A DNA stretch of 64,000 nt from Hyphomicrobiales bacterium (GCA_900466605.1 UBMU01000002.1:399643-463642), one strand, 5' to 3'; positions 1 to 10,020 are shown, counted from the stretch's first letter. Notes: a model not told the origin generated them from the sequence alone. A program made the numbers and translations.

Positions 1-4
1 CGGC

Positions 5-271
5 TCAATAGTCGCCGCGGCAATCGTCGATGTAGCGGCGGCCATATTGATCGCGATAATAGCACTGTCCCGGCTGCTCGGCGACACGGCCGATAACGGC
101 GCCAGAAACGCCGCCAATCGCTGCGCCCACTGCGGCTCCCCGGACATTGCCAGTGACCACGCCGCCGATAACTGCGCCCGATGCAGCACCGATGCCGGCG
201 CCCTGTTGGGTCGGCGTGCAGCTTGCGATCGAAAGTCCAATCAAAACGAATGCAGCAATCTTCTTAATCAA
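5..271 (-). CDS. glycine-zipper lipoprotein
   Basis: A small predicted outer-membrane or periplasmic lipoprotein of 88 residues. A short signal peptide ends in a lipobox with Cys18. Two alternating Gly/Ala segments (about residues 25-62, GAxxGAxxG-type spacing) form a glycine zipper like those of the YMGG/Rick_17kDa family, which insert in or decorate the envelope. The C-terminus is polar with two Cys and several Tyr/Arg. A GGAGAAG ribosome binding site lies just upstream of the ATG. It stands alone, divergent from the cox operon. The fold is clear; the exact role is not known. Confidence 0.8.
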   Translation of the reverse strand: MIKKIAAFVLIGLSIASCTPTQQGAGIGAASGAVIGGVVTGNVRGAAVGAAIGGVSGAVIGRVAEQPGQCYYRDQYGRRYIDDCRGDY

Positions 272-513
272 ATTCTTCTCCTAGGTGGGTTGCTCTCAAA
301 GAGTAGTGGCCGTCCCTGATTCTTGTTTTTGTCATGCTAGTCGTCAAACTATGGCGCAAAAAGAGCAGTCCTGCTTTCGTCGTCAACTTTTGTCCAGATT
401 CGGTGCAACCGAACACGGCGAATTTAATCAGCCGCCCTAAAGTAGTGGTTGATCCTAAAGCGAAAACATCAAATGATACCGCCCGTGCCTGGAGGAGGCG
501 CGAGGAGGAAATC

Positions 514-1005
514 ATGGCGAAAGTGAAACTGACGGTGAACGGCCGGGCAGTCAGCGGTGACTGTGAAGAGCGTACGCTTCTTGTCCATTTTATTCGCGAA
601 AAACTCGGCCTGACGGGGACGCACGTCGGGTGTGATACCAACCAGTGCGGTGCCTGCGTCATTCACATGGATGGCAAGTCGGTGAAGAGCTGTTCGATCC
701 TCGCTGTCCAGGCGTCGGGTTCCACGATCACCACCATCGAGGGCCTTGCCAGCAACGGTGAATTGCATCCTGTTCAAGCAGCCTTCAAGGAGCACCACGG
801 CCTGCAATGCGGCTTCTGCACGCCAGGCATGGTGATGACGGCCGTCGACATGATCTCGCGCCACGGCGGCCAGCTTGATGAGCAGACGGTCCGCCACGAG
901 CTCGACGGCAATATCTGTCGGTGCACCGGCTATCACAACATCGTCAAAGCCGTCCTGTCTGCCAACGAGCAGATGCACGGCACCGCCAAGCAGGCGGCCG
1001 AATAG
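514..1005 (+). CDS. coxS: molybdenum hydroxylase [2Fe-2S] subunit (CoxS-like)
   Basis: Small iron-sulfur subunit of a xanthine oxidase/CO dehydrogenase-family enzyme; it passes electrons from the molybdenum centre to FAD. 163 residues, the usual family length. The N-terminal plant-type ferredoxin cluster is seen in the CDTNQCGAC segment. The C-terminal helical domain carries CGFCTPG and the CRCTGY motif. The frame is open back to 334, but ATG 514 follows a strong GGAGGCGCGAGGAGG region and gives the standard start, so it was chosen. First gene of an S-L-M operon. Confidence 0.93.
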   Translation: MAKVKLTVNGRAVSGDCEERTLLVHFIREKLGLTGTHVGCDTNQCGACVIHMDGKSVKSCSILAVQASGSTITTIEGLASNGELHPVQAAFKEHHGLQCGFCTPGMVMTAVDMISRHGGQLDEQTVRHELDGNICRCTGYHNIVKAVLSANEQMHGTAKQAAE

Positions 1006-1087
1006 CTCTCAGGAATTGTCTGGCTGACTGCCGAATACGATTCACTTTGGCGGAATGCCAGGCCCGAAACCCCATTGGGAGGACATC

Positions 1088-3433
1088 ATGGGTGTTGAAG
1101 GAATTGGTGCACGCGTCGCGCGAAAGGAAGACAAGCGGTTCCTGACCGGCAAGGGCCGCTACACGGACGACATGGTCGTGCCGGGCATGAAATTCGCCTA
1201 TTTCATCCGCAGTCCACATGCACATGCCAGGATCAAGGGGATCGATGCAGCCTCTGCAAAGGCCATGCCCGGTGTGATCGACGTGCTTGATGGCAAGCAG
1301 TTGCTCGCTGACGGTATCGGTAACCTCATCTGCGGCTGGATGATCCATTCGAAGGATGGTTCGCCGATGAAGATGGGGGCTTGGCGTCCGCTGGCAGTGG
1401 AGACTGTCCGCTACGTCGGCGATGCCATCGCCGTCGTGGTTGCCGACTCGCTTGCGGAGGCTCGCGACGCGGCAGAGGCCGTCGCAATCGACTACGAGGA
1501 ATTGCCCGTTGTCGTCGAGGCTGTCGACGCGTTGAAGTCCGGTGCACCCCAGATCCATCCGGAAGCCGAGAACAATCTGATCTTCGACTGGGAACTCGGC
1601 GACGGCGCGGCAACCGACAAGGCTATTTCCGAAGCGGCACATGTCACCGAAATCGAGATCCACAACAACCGCCTGTCGCCCAATGCGATGGAGCCGCGTG
1701 CTGCGCTAGGGATCTACGACGCCGCTGAGGATCATTACACCTGCTATACCACAAGCCAGAATCCACACGTCGCCCGTCTCGTGATGAGCGCCTTCTACAA
1801 TGTCGCGCCCGAGAACAAACTGCGGGTGATTGCTCCTGACGTTGGCGGCGGATTTGGATCGAAGATCTACATCTATCCGGAAGAGATCGTCTGTCTCTGG
1901 GCTTCCAAGAAGACAGGCGTACCGGTGAAATGGAATTCGGACCGAACCGAGGCCTTCCTGACGGACGCACATGGCCGCGACCATGTCTCCAAGGTGAAAA
2001 TGGCCTTTGACAGCGACAACCGCATCATCGGCCTGAAGGTCGACACGATCTGCAATCTCGGCGCCTACATGTCGCTGTTCTCGTCGGCGGTGCCGACTTA
2101 TCTCTACGCGACGCTCCTGTCAGGCCAGTACGATATTCCGGCGATCCATGCCAATGTGCGGACGGTCTACACCAACACCGCGCCGGTTGACGCCTATCGT
2201 GGCGCCGGCCGTCCCGAGGCGACCTTCCTGCTTGAACGGACGATGGAAACGGCGGCCCGCGAGCTTGGTATTTCGCCTGCCGAGTTGCGGCGGAAGAACT
2301 TTATCCGGGCTTTCCCGCATCAGACGCCTGTCATCATGAACTATGACGCAGGTGACTACGAAGCATCGCTTAATGCGGCGATGCAGACCGCAGACTGGAA
2401 CGGCTTCCCGGCGCGCAAGGCCGAGGCTGCCAACCGCGGCCTGAAGCGCGGTCTCGGCATGAGCTGCTACATCGAGGCGTGCGGCATTGCGCCCTCGCAG
2501 GCGGTCGGCTCGCTTGGTGCGGGCGTCGGCTTGTGGGAGTCGGCGGAAGTGCGCGTCAATGCGGTTGGCACGATAGAAGTGCTCACCGGGTCGCACAGCC
2601 ACGGGCAAGGGCACGAAACGACCTTCGCGCAGCTTGTATCGGATCGTCTCGGCGTTCCGCTGGACAGCGTGTCGATCGTGCATGGCGACACCGACAAGGT
2701 GCAGATGGGCATGGGCACCTACGGCTCGCGTTCAGGCGCTGTCGGCATGTCTGCTGTGGTCAAGGCGCTCGACAAGGTCGAAGCCAAGGCCAAGAAGATC
2801 GCCGCCCATCTGATGGAAGCCGACGAGGGCGATATCGTCATCGAGAACGGCGAGGTGAAGGTTGCCGGTACAGACAAGAGCCTTCCCTGGTTCCAGGTGG
2901 CGCTGGCCGCCTACACCGCACACAACCTGCCGGGCGGCATGGAGCCGGGGCTGAAGGAAACCGCCTTCTACGATCCGTCCAACTTCACTTTCCCGGCCGG
3001 CTGCTACATCTGCGAAGTCGAGGTCGATCCGGAAACCGGCAAGACGGAGATCATCCAGTTCGTCGCGGCAGACGATTTCGGCAACATCATCAACCCGATG
3101 ATCGTCGAGGGCCAGGTGCATGGCGGCATCGCACAGGGCATCGGCCAGGCGCTGCTAGAGGCCGTGCATTATGACGAGAACGGCCAGCTATTGACGGCGA
3201 GCTTCATGGACTATGCCATGCCGCGCGCCGACGATCTGCCGTCGTTCAAGGTCTCGCATCAGGTGACGCCATCCCCGAGCAATCCGCTCGGCATCAAGGG
3301 GTGCGGCGAGGCCGGTGCCATCGGATCTCCGCCGGCGCTCATCAATGCGATTACCGATGCCATCGGCAACAACATGCTGACGATGCCGGCCACGCCGCAG
3401 AAGGTGTGGATGGCAGCGCGCGCGGTTCATTGA
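1088..3433 (+). CDS. coxL: form II CoxL-like molybdopterin-binding subunit
   Basis: Large molybdopterin-cytosine-dinucleotide subunit, 781 residues, of an aerobic CO dehydrogenase-type enzyme. An AYRGAGR motif sits at residues 369-375. This is the form II (CODH-like) signature; form I CO dehydrogenases have AYxCSFR with the catalytic Cys that binds copper. GGGFGSK (near residue 260) and the C-terminal [13 protein letters not shown] segment with the conserved Glu are also present. ATG 1088 is preceded by GGGAGGACATC and is preferred over the ATG at 1055. True substrate is uncertain: form II enzymes may oxidise CO poorly or act on other small carbonyl or heteroaromatic compounds. Confidence 0.9.
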   Translation: MGVEGIGARVARKEDKRFLTGKGRYTDDMVVPGMKFAYFIRSPHAHARIKGIDAASAKAMPGVIDVLDGKQLLADGIGNLICGWMIHSKDGSPMKMGAWRPLAVETVRYVGDAIAVVVADSLAEARDAAEAVAIDYEELPVVVEAVDALKSGAPQIHPEAENNLIFDWELGDGAATDKAISEAAHVTEIEIHNNRLSPNAMEPRAALGIYDAAEDHYTCYTTSQNPHVARLVMSAFYNVAPENKLRVIAPDVGGGFGSKIYIYPEEIVCLWASKKTGVPVKWNSDRTEAFLTDAHGRDHVSKVKMAFDSDNRIIGLKVDTICNLGAYMSLFSSAVPTYLYATLLSGQYDIPAIHANVRTVYTNTAPVDAYRGAGRPEATFLLERTMETAARELGISPAELRRKNFIRAFPHQTPVIMNYDAGDYEASLNAAMQTADWNGFPARKAEAANRGLKRGLGMSCYIEACGIAPSQAVGSLGAGVGLWESAEVRVNAVGTIEVLTGSHSHGQGHETTFAQLVSDRLGVPLDSVSIVHGDTDKVQMGMGTYGSRSGAVGMSAVVKALDKVEAKAKKIAAHLMEADEGDIVIENGEVKVAGTDKSLPWFQVALAAYTAHNLPGGMEPGLKETAFYDPSNFTFPAGCYICEVEVDPETGKTEIIQFVAADDFGNIINPMIVEGQVHGGIAQGIGQALLEAVHYDENGQLLTASFMDYAMPRADDLPSFKVSHQVTPSPSNPLGIKGCGEAGAIGSPPALINAITDAIGNNMLTMPATPQKVWMAARAVH

Positions 3434-3445
3434 GGAGGAACGACG

Positions 3446-4243
3446 ATGTATCAGACCAACTATCACCGCGCGTCCTCGGTCGATGAAGCCGTCAGGATGA
3501 TTTCGGGCACATCGGAAGGCAAATATGTTTCCGGCGGCATGACACTGATCCCGACGATGAAGCAACGCCTCGCGGCGCCGAGCGATCTCGTCGATCTCAG
3601 GCATATTCCCGGGATGCAGGGAATCAAGGTCGATGGCCGCAAGGTGACCATCGGAGCGGCGACTTCGCATGCCGAAGTTGCCGCGTCGGCGGCTCTGCGT
3701 GCGGTTTGTCCCGCGATCTGCGACCTCGCCGGCATGATCGGCGATCCGCATGTTCGCCACATGGGCACGATCGGCGGCTCGATCGCCAACAACGACCCTG
3801 CGGCGGACTACCCGTCGGCCATGCTGGCGCTCAATGCCCGCATCATCACCGACAAGCGCGAGATTTCGGCCGACGATTTCTTCACCGGTCTGTTCGAGAC
3901 GGCATTGGAGGACGGCGAACTGCTCGCTGCGATCAGTTTCGAAGCGCCCGATAAGGCCGGCTACTCGAAATTCCCAAATCCGGCGTCGCGCTATGCCATG
4001 ACGGGGGTCTTTGTTGCCAAGGGTGCCGGCGGCGTAAGGGTTGCCGTCACCGGGGCTGGATCCAACGGCGTCTTTCGCGAGACGGCCATGGAAACCGCAC
4101 TTAACGCCAACTGGTCCTCAGGCTCTGTCGCCGGCGTCGATGTCAAACCTGCCGGGTTGATGTCGGACCTGCATGCCAGCGCGGAATACCGCGCCAATCT
4201 GATCAAAGTGATGGCCAAACGCGCCGTTTCCGCCGCTGGCTAA
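3446..4243 (+). CDS. coxM: molybdenum hydroxylase FAD subunit (CoxM-like)
   Basis: Medium FAD-binding subunit, 265 residues. It shows the family motifs GGMTLIP (residues 29-35, FAD pyrophosphate binding) and TIGGSIANNDPAADYP (near residue 110), and a C-terminal CO_deh_flav_C-like part. It starts 12 bases after coxL with a GAGGAGGAACG ribosome binding site, so S, L and M are one transcript closed by the terminator at 4258. No coxD/E/F/G maturation genes follow, so the cofactor assembly proteins must be elsewhere. Confidence 0.93.
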   Translation: MYQTNYHRASSVDEAVRMISGTSEGKYVSGGMTLIPTMKQRLAAPSDLVDLRHIPGMQGIKVDGRKVTIGAATSHAEVAASAALRAVCPAICDLAGMIGDPHVRHMGTIGGSIANNDPAADYPSAMLALNARIITDKREISADDFFTGLFETALEDGELLAAISFEAPDKAGYSKFPNPASRYAMTGVFVAKGAGGVRVAVTGAGSNGVFRETAMETALNANWSSGSVAGVDVKPAGLMSDLHASAEYRANLIKVMAKRAVSAAG

Positions 4244-4257
4244 GAAAGCCTGCTATC

Positions 4258-4288
4258 GCGAGGCAGGCAAGCTGCCTCGCGTTTTTTT
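4258..4288 (+). terminator. Rho-independent terminator of cox operon
   Basis: Perfect 9-bp stem GCGAGGCAG/CTGCCTCGC with a 5-base loop, followed by G and seven T. It lies 15 bases after the coxM stop codon and before the hemA promoter region. Confidence 0.93.
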
Positions 4289-4316
4289 CGCCATCTGCCT
4301 CAAAATGAGCTTTTTC

Positions 4317-4331
4317 GAATTAAAATAATTC
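4317..4331. promoter_or_regulatory. AT-rich palindrome upstream of hemA
   Basis: GAATT-AAAAT-AATTC, a 5-bp inverted repeat with an A/T-only spacer, about 105 bases before the hemA ATG in an otherwise GC-rich region. It could be a regulator site in the hemA promoter. Nothing in the sequence identifies the regulator, and the match to rhizobial iron-responsive (Irr) boxes is poor. Confidence 0.3.
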
Positions 4332-4434
4332 AAGACTATGGGCCTTTTGACGCAGTTAATGGTAAAGCGAGGGCAAAGGGTTGACGTATGGGCGGTCGTT
4401 GGGAAAAAACGGCCGTACGATACTGGAGCAGATG

Positions 4435-5649
4435 ATGGATTTCGAAGCGTTCTTTAAAAACGAGCTGGATGGACTTCACAGCGAAGGCCGTTATCGCGTT
4501 TTTGCCGATCTTGAGCGTCACCGCGGCAGCTTTCCGCGCGCCACGCGACACACGGCGGACGGCCCGAAGGAAGTCACGGTCTGGTGTTCCAACGACTATC
4601 TCGGCATGGGCCAGAACCCTAAGGTGATCGAGGCGATGAAGAATGCCATCGATCACTGTGGCGCGGGTGCGGGAGGCACCCGGAATATCTCTGGTACCAC
4701 CCACTATCACGTTCTGCTCGAGCGCGAGCTGGCGGATCTCCACGGCAAGGAAGCGGCGCTGATCTTCACGTCGGGCTATGTTTCCAACTGGGCCGCCCTC
4801 GGCACGCTCGGCGCCAAAATCCCTGGCCTCATCGTCTTCTCCGATGCGCTGAACCATGCATCGATGATTGAAGGTATTCGCTACGCCAAGTGCGAAAAGG
4901 TGATCTGGAAGCACAACGATATTCATGATCTCGAAGCCAAGCTGGCGGCTGCCGATCCGAAGGCGCCGAAGCTGATCGCGTTCGAGTCCGTTTATTCGAT
5001 GGATGGCGATATCGCCCCGATCAAGGAAATCTGCGATCTGGCCGACAAGTACGGCGCGATGACCTATCTCGATGAAGTCCACGCCGTTGGCATGTACGGA
5101 CCACGCGGTGGCGGTATTGCCGAACGCGAAGGCTTGATGGATCGCCTGACTGTCATCGAAGGCACGCTCGGCAAGGCCTTCGGCGTCATGGGCGGTTATA
5201 TCGCTGCATCGACGGCTCTTTGTGACTTCATCCGCTCTTTCGCTTCCGGCTTCATCTTCACGACGGCGCTACCGCCGGCCCTTGCTGCCGGTGCGGTTGC
5301 TTCGATCCAGCATCTGAAGGTCAGCCCCTTCGAGCGCGCGCGCCACCAGGATCGTGTCCGCAAGCTCAGGGCGCTGCTCGATCAGCAGGGTATCCCGCAT
5401 ATGCCGAACCCGAGCCATATCGTTCCTGTCATGGTCGGCGATGCGGCCAAGTGCAAGTGGATCTCTGACCTGCTGCTCGACAATTGCGGGGTCTACGTGC
5501 AGCCGATCAACTACCCGACGGTGCCGAAGAAGACCGAGCGCCTGCGTATCACTCCGACACCGCTGCACAGCGATGCCGACATCGAGCATCTTGTCGAGGC
5601 GCTGCATTCGCTCTGGTCGCGCTGCGCGCTGGCGCGGCACGTTGCCTGA
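4435..5649 (+). CDS. hemA: 5-aminolevulinate synthase
   Basis: Condenses glycine and succinyl-CoA to 5-aminolevulinate, the first step of tetrapyrrole synthesis by the Shemin route typical of alphaproteobacteria. 404 residues, a PLP-dependent alpha-oxoamine synthase. Visible features are SNDYLGMG near residue 45, [10 protein letters not shown] near residue 215 and the PLP Lys247 in GTLGKAFG. The frame is open from a TTG at 4381, but the family start MDFEAFF (ATG 4435) is the usual N-terminus. Convergent with dxr, sharing a terminator. Confidence 0.97.
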   Translation: MDFEAFFKNELDGLHSEGRYRVFADLERHRGSFPRATRHTADGPKEVTVWCSNDYLGMGQNPKVIEAMKNAIDHCGAGAGGTRNISGTTHYHVLLERELADLHGKEAALIFTSGYVSNWAALGTLGAKIPGLIVFSDALNHASMIEGIRYAKCEKVIWKHNDIHDLEAKLAAADPKAPKLIAFESVYSMDGDIAPIKEICDLADKYGAMTYLDEVHAVGMYGPRGGGIAEREGLMDRLTVIEGTLGKAFGVMGGYIAASTALCDFIRSFASGFIFTTALPPALAAGAVASIQHLKVSPFERARHQDRVRKLRALLDQQGIPHMPNPSHIVPVMVGDAAKCKWISDLLLDNCGVYVQPINYPTVPKKTERLRITPTPLHSDADIEHLVEALHSLWSRCALARHVA

Positions 5650-5667
5650 CGGCACACGTTTCGGGAA

Positions 5668-5695
5668 AAGCTAGGCCGCCGTCAGGCGGCCTTTT
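5668..5695. terminator. bidirectional terminator between hemA and dxr
   Basis: Stem GGCCGCC-gtca-GGCGGCC followed by TTTT on the plus strand; on the minus strand it is followed by TAGCTTTT. The right arm lies inside the last codons of dxr, so one hairpin can end both convergent transcripts. Confidence 0.85.
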
Positions 5696-6875
5696 CGTTG
5701 AGGGCTACCAGTTCCGCGGCAAGCCTGCGGGCTTCGGCATCGGCGGCAAAGACGTCGTCCATTGTCTTCGCTTCTCCAGTTGCGATCATCTTGTCCATAA
5801 CCGCTTCGGCAATGTCGGCCATGGCAAGGAAACCGATCCGTTCCTCGACGAAGGCGTGAAACGCAATTTCCTCTGCCGCGTTCATGATGGCACCCTGCAG
5901 GCCACCGCGTTCCAGCGCGGTACGTGCCAGCCTCAGTGCCGGAAAGCGTTCTTCGTCCGGTGCCTCGAAGTCGAGGCGCGAAAGCTTGGCAAAATCCAGC
6001 CGCTCGACGTTCAGTTTCGGGCGGTGCGGATAGTCGAGCGCATAGCCGATTGCCGTCCGCATGTCGGGGCAGCCGAGCTGGGCGATGATCGATCCATCGG
6101 TATAGCCGACCATGGAGTGAATGATCGACTGTGGGTGCACGATCACTTCGATCTGATCTGGGCGAACGCCGAAGAGGTGCTTCGCCTCGATCATCTCCAG
6201 CGCCTTGTTGAACATTGAGGCGCTTCCGACCGATATCTTCAGCCCCATCGACCAGTTCGGGTGCGCTCGAGCCGTTGCTGCCGTCACATTCGCCATGTCG
6301 GCGCGCGACCAGGTGCGGAAAGGGCCGCCAGACGCCGTCAAGATGATCCGTTCGACGGCGTGCCGCTGCCCCTCGTCAAGAGATTGAAAGATCGCGCTGT
6401 GTTCGCTGTCGACGGGGATCAGTCGTCCACCCCCCTTTGCCACAGCGTCGACGAAGAGGTCGCCGGCCGAAACCAAGCATTCCTTGTTGGCGAGCGCGAT
6501 AGTGGCGCCCTTGCGGGCCGCGGCAAGCGTCGGCGCAAGCCCGGCTGTGCCAACGATGGCGGCCATGACCCAATCGGCCTCGAGGTCGGCTGCTTCAGCC
6601 AGACCCGATGCGCCGGCGGCCACGGCGATACCGCTGCCGGACAGTTCTGCTTTCAGCGCGTGGTATCTTTCGTCGCTTGCGGTGACCGCAAGCCTGGCGC
6701 CGGCGGACTTCGCCTGATGCGCCAGAAGTTCAACGTTCGCGTTGCCTGTTACGACGGAGATCTCATAGCTCTTCCGACCGCCCAGCTGCTCGATCACATC
6801 GAGTGTATTCTGTCCGATCGAACCCGTTGAGCCAAAAATACTGAGGCGCCTCGGCGCATTTTCGCCAGCCATCAT
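5682..6875 (-). CDS. dxr: 1-deoxy-D-xylulose 5-phosphate reductoisomerase
   Basis: NADPH-dependent conversion of DXP to 2-C-methyl-D-erythritol 4-phosphate, the committed step of the MEP isoprenoid pathway. 397 residues, normal length. N-terminal Rossmann motif GSTGSIGQNT is at about residues 14-23; the LANKECLVSAG and SEHSAIFQ metal/substrate segments and the GGPFR loop are intact. The frame is open up to 7070, but the extra 65 residues are low quality; the ATG at 6875 or 6872 gives the family length. Not in the frr-uppS-cdsA context common in other proteobacteria. Confidence 0.95.
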   Translation of the reverse strand: MMAGENAPRRLSIFGSTGSIGQNTLDVIEQLGGRKSYEISVVTGNANVELLAHQAKSAGARLAVTASDERYHALKAELSGSGIAVAAGASGLAEAADLEADWVMAAIVGTAGLAPTLAAARKGATIALANKECLVSAGDLFVDAVAKGGGRLIPVDSEHSAIFQSLDEGQRHAVERIILTASGGPFRTWSRADMANVTAATARAHPNWSMGLKISVGSASMFNKALEMIEAKHLFGVRPDQIEVIVHPQSIIHSMVGYTDGSIIAQLGCPDMRTAIGYALDYPHRPKLNVERLDFAKLSRLDFEAPDEERFPALRLARTALERGGLQGAIMNAAEEIAFHAFVEERIGFLAMADIAEAVMDKMIATGEAKTMDDVFAADAEARRLAAELVALNEKAA

Positions 6876-7069
6876 CGGTGATTTCGCCAAAACTCTTGCA
6901 TTGGCTCTGGCTGTACAGGGGATTGAAATGGGCGGCAAGTGTGCCGCGCAGCAGAAATCCAGCAGCAGGCTAAGTGGCGCCGCCATCGCTGCTGCAGGTT
7001 TGATTGCCACGGTGCGAAACCAACTGCCGATAGCCGCGTTCTGTAGAGATCGAAACAGGAGGAGCCGCA

Positions 7070-7333
7070 ATGGTTTTCAAGCAGCCAACCTTCTTCGGAG
7101 AACCCTTTGATCCGGAAACGGGCGACAAGGATGCCTCACTTGAGGAGGCCGTGGCGAACGCCTTGGCTGTGGCCGGCGGGATTGATGCGTCGGATGTGAA
7201 GGTCACGGTCGACGATCATGATGTCGTGCTGACAGGCACGGTTGCGACGGCGCAGGAAATCGATCGTGCGACAGCGGTCGCGCAGGCGATCTGCGGTACG
7301 ACGCCCGTGCGCAATGAGATTGAGGTAGGTTAG
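7070..7333 (+). CDS. BON-domain protein
   Basis: 87 residues; the C-terminal 65 form a single BON domain (pattern VxVDDHDVVLTGTV...A...A.AI.G...V.NEIEV), which binds phospholipid or other ligands in OsmY-like and hemolysin-like proteins. No signal peptide is seen, so it is probably cytoplasmic. A GGAGGAGCCGCA ribosome binding site precedes the ATG. It begins in the region upstream of the dxr start on the other strand. Confidence 0.85.
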   Translation: MVFKQPTFFGEPFDPETGDKDASLEEAVANALAVAGGIDASDVKVTVDDHDVVLTGTVATAQEIDRATAVAQAICGTTPVRNEIEVG

Positions 7334-7341
7334 CTTACCCG

Positions 7342-7488
7342 TCAACCAGCGAAGCGTTCCATCTCGAAGGCGGCTACTCTGTCCGTCTTCGGCGTGGTGA
7401 TCGGCCCAGTCGATTTATAGGCGGTCGCGAGCAACAGGCCGCTGACTACGAGATATGCAAATGCAAGCACGGTCAGTTTCACGCGCAT
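7342..7488 (-). CDS. 48-residue single-span membrane protein
   Basis: A short ORF of 48 codons. One hydrophobic helix is at residues 5-23, followed by a polar Thr/Pro-rich tail ending in FEMERFAG. AGAGAGGAG sits 8 bases before the ATG, which decides this start within a longer open frame reaching 7728. It is convergent with the BON gene, 8 bases apart. No family recognised. Ribosome binding site and helix make it credible, but it is too short to be certain. Confidence 0.5.
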   Translation of the reverse strand: MRVKLTVLAFAYLVVSGLLLATAYKSTGPITTPKTDRVAAFEMERFAG

Positions 7489-7665
7489 GACGAGCACTCC
7501 TCTCTTTATCCTCAAACGCAGTACGGGTCGGAAAGTTCCGCCCATGGCATACAGAAGATGTGATCGGCAAAGGCTTGCACTGGTTTGTCCCGCCCCTCCT
7601 GTCGTAAAGAAGGTAGGCTGTCGCCATGATTTTGGTGGGCCGGTGCGTAAGCAAGGGAGGTGCGT

Positions 7666-8310
7666 ATGCGCAAAGCGATCATCGTCTGGGGCGGCTGGAG
7701 CGGCCACGAACCCGAGCAGTGCGCTCACCGCGTTGCGGATTTGCTGCGAGAGGATGGTTTTGCCGTCGAGGTAACCGGCGACTTTGGCGTTTTCGGCTCA
7801 GCTGCAATTGCGAGAGCCGACCTCCTCGTCCCCGTCATTACCGGCGAGAGAATCGAAAAGGCGCATGCGGATGCGTTGGTGGAGGCAGTGCGCGGCGGTC
7901 TTGGCCTCGGGGGGCATCATGGCGCGCTTGCAACGTCTTTCAAAGATAGCGCGCCGTTTCGGTATGTCTCCGGGGTAACGTGGGTCGCCCATCCCGGCAA
8001 CATCATCGATTTCCGCGTCAACGTCACGCGCCAGCATGATCCTGTGATGGAAGGGATTCCGGATTTCGACTATCGCTCCGAGCAGTATTATCTTCACTAT
8101 GACCCGTCGGTCGAAATTCTGGCGACGACGAGCTTTTCCGGGGAGTATGATGCGGCGGCTCGCAACGTCACGATGCCGGTCGCCTTCAAGCGCCAATTCG
8201 GCGAGGGCCGCGTCTTCTACTCCGCTCTCGGCCACGTCGCGAGTGAGTTTGATCACTCCTACATGCGCCTCATTCTTCGTCGTGGCCTGTCCTGGGCCGC
8301 GCGCTCCTAG
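7666..8310 (+). CDS. ThuA-like class I glutamine amidotransferase-fold protein
   Basis: 214 residues, whole length matching the ThuA (trehalose utilisation) family of the GATase1-like superfamily. Motifs GGWSGHEP near the N-terminus, GHHGALATSF around residue 85, EQYYLHYDP and the C-terminal FGEGRVFYSALGH are visible. In rhizobia ThuA acts with ThuB on disaccharide oxidation, but no sugar transporter or ThuB is adjacent, so the substrate is open. GGGAGG is 5 bases before ATG 7666; the GTG at 7660 is inside that site. Confidence 0.85.
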   Translation: MRKAIIVWGGWSGHEPEQCAHRVADLLREDGFAVEVTGDFGVFGSAAIARADLLVPVITGERIEKAHADALVEAVRGGLGLGGHHGALATSFKDSAPFRYVSGVTWVAHPGNIIDFRVNVTRQHDPVMEGIPDFDYRSEQYYLHYDPSVEILATTSFSGEYDAAARNVTMPVAFKRQFGEGRVFYSALGHVASEFDHSYMRLILRRGLSWAARS

Positions 8311-8313
8311 CGG

Positions 8314-9942
8314 CTAGGAGGTCCGGCCTGCCCTGCAGCCGGCGAAGACATCGAGCTTCGAGTCATGGACGGATGTTGTGACATTCATCATTCCCAGCAC
8401 GCTGTGGAACAGGTTGTCGTGGGATGTCTGCTCGTTCGTCGATTGGGCGAGGCACGCCTTGTCGAGCGCCATTGACGCGGTGAAATCCGGATCCAGCCAG
8501 AGGAGGAAGGGCACGTGCGTCTGTTCTTCCGGGGCGAGGAAATACGGCGTGCCGTGGAGGTAGAGACCTTTCTCGCCGAGCGATTCGCCGTGGTCCGACA
8601 TGTAGATCAGCCCGGCCGCGATCTTGTCGCTGCGTGCCTTGAGCTTGTCGATGACGGTTGCGATGAAATGGTCGGTATAGAGGATCGAGTTATCATAGGC
8701 GTTGACGATCTCGTCATCCTTGCAGTTGGCAAGCTCCGCCGTCTCGCACTCGGGCCCGAATTTTCGGAACTCCTCGGGGTAGCGCAAGTAGTAAGCCGGG
8801 CCGTGGCTGCCGATCTGGTGCAGGACAAGGACGCTGTCCTTGGTCACGCCGTTCAACCAGTCATCGAGCTTGTCGAGAAAGATCCCGTCCTGGCACTCGC
8901 CATCGCTGCAGAAACGCGGATCCGTTGAATTTGCAAGGTCCACGTAGCGGATGCGCGCCGCAGCGCCCTTGCTGCCAGTATTGTTGTCAAACCAGGTCAC
9001 ATCGACGCCTGCGTGAGCGAGAACATCCATCAGGCCTTCGTTCTCCAATCCCTTGGCATGGGTGAAGTTCGCGCGTGTGAACTGTGAGAACATGCAGGGT
9101 ATGGATGTGGCCGTCGCCGTGCCGCAGCTCGTTGTGTGTGGGAAATAAATGACATCCCGCTTGCGAAGCTCGGGGTTGGTGTCGCGGCCATAGCCGCCAA
9201 GCGAGAAATTCATCGCACGCGCCGTTTCGCCGGCAATGATGATTGTCACGCGCGGTTTGTTCAGGTTCACGACGGGCACGACCCGGGCGTCGGTGCCGAG
9301 GGGTTTGACGACGAGCCTGGCTTCCTTGCCAGCCTGCAGGAAATAACGTGTGGCGCTGACGATGGGCGTAACCGGGTTCAGACTCTTCACGATATCGCGG
9401 TGCTGGCGGATTGCCGCCGAGTAGTCTTTTGAGTAGGCACCTGCGACTGTACCAAATACCGTCAGGCAGCCGACGATCGTCACGCTGTTCCACAAGAGCT
9501 TTTTCAGGACGGGGCGATGGACGACCCTGACCCACAGGATTAGCGCGATTGGAATGATTGCAAACAGCAGGACGTGCAGGAGAAAGCCGGGTGTGATCAG
9601 GTGGTGAGCCTCGGCAGGTGTCGTTTCCATAGCGTTTCTGATCATGTCAGGATCAACGATCACGCCGAAGGTGTCGGTGAACCACGCCGCCAATGCTGCC
9701 GACAGGATCAGGAAGATCAGAGCCGGCTTGATGACGTACTTTGCCGAAAAGGCCGTGACGAAGGCGACAAACAGCACGGAGATTGCAAGATAAAGCGCGG
9801 CGACCGCTGTTGGTGTCGTGGCGAGATAAGTGTGAATCTTGCCCCAGAAGGTCCGGTTCGTGAACAGGACGAGATAAAGTCCGGTGATCACCGAAAGCGA
9901 AACGCTGCCAATCCTGGGCCGATAGAAGGTTTGATTTTTCAA
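8314..9942 (-). CDS. eptA: phosphoethanolamine transferase (EptA/MCR family)
   Basis: Inner-membrane enzyme that moves phosphoethanolamine from phosphatidylethanolamine to lipid A or related glycans in the periplasm. 542 residues: about five N-terminal membrane spans (residues 15-165), then an alkaline-phosphatase-like domain. Glu240 in IAGET and the probable nucleophile Thr275 in SCGTATATSIPCMFS are present, as are DHGESLGE and the downstream His-rich metal site (YLHGTPY). The only start giving the first helix is a TTG at 9942. It stands alone; substrate could be lipid A or another acceptor. Confidence 0.9.
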   Translation of the reverse strand: MKNQTFYRPRIGSVSLSVITGLYLVLFTNRTFWGKIHTYLATTPTAVAALYLAISVLFVAFVTAFSAKYVIKPALIFLILSAALAAWFTDTFGVIVDPDMIRNAMETTPAEAHHLITPGFLLHVLLFAIIPIALILWVRVVHRPVLKKLLWNSVTIVGCLTVFGTVAGAYSKDYSAAIRQHRDIVKSLNPVTPIVSATRYFLQAGKEARLVVKPLGTDARVVPVVNLNKPRVTIIIAGETARAMNFSLGGYGRDTNPELRKRDVIYFPHTTSCGTATATSIPCMFSQFTRANFTHAKGLENEGLMDVLAHAGVDVTWFDNNTGSKGAAARIRYVDLANSTDPRFCSDGECQDGIFLDKLDDWLNGVTKDSVLVLHQIGSHGPAYYLRYPEEFRKFGPECETAELANCKDDEIVNAYDNSILYTDHFIATVIDKLKARSDKIAAGLIYMSDHGESLGEKGLYLHGTPYFLAPEEQTHVPFLLWLDPDFTASMALDKACLAQSTNEQTSHDNLFHSVLGMMNVTTSVHDSKLDVFAGCRAGRTS

Positions 9943-10001
9943 GATCTTTTCGGCCGCCTCGATGCCCGCTGGTTGAGTGCGTTGGCAACGGCCAGGCCTA
10001 C

Positions 10002-10020
10002 ACCTGCCGCAGCGGCAGGT
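10002..10020. promoter_or_regulatory. 7-bp inverted repeat upstream of eptA
   Basis: ACCTGCC-gcagc-GGCAGGT, 60 bases before the TTG start of the phosphoethanolamine transferase. No T-tract follows on either strand, so an operator is more likely than a terminator. The cognate regulator is unknown. Confidence 0.35.
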
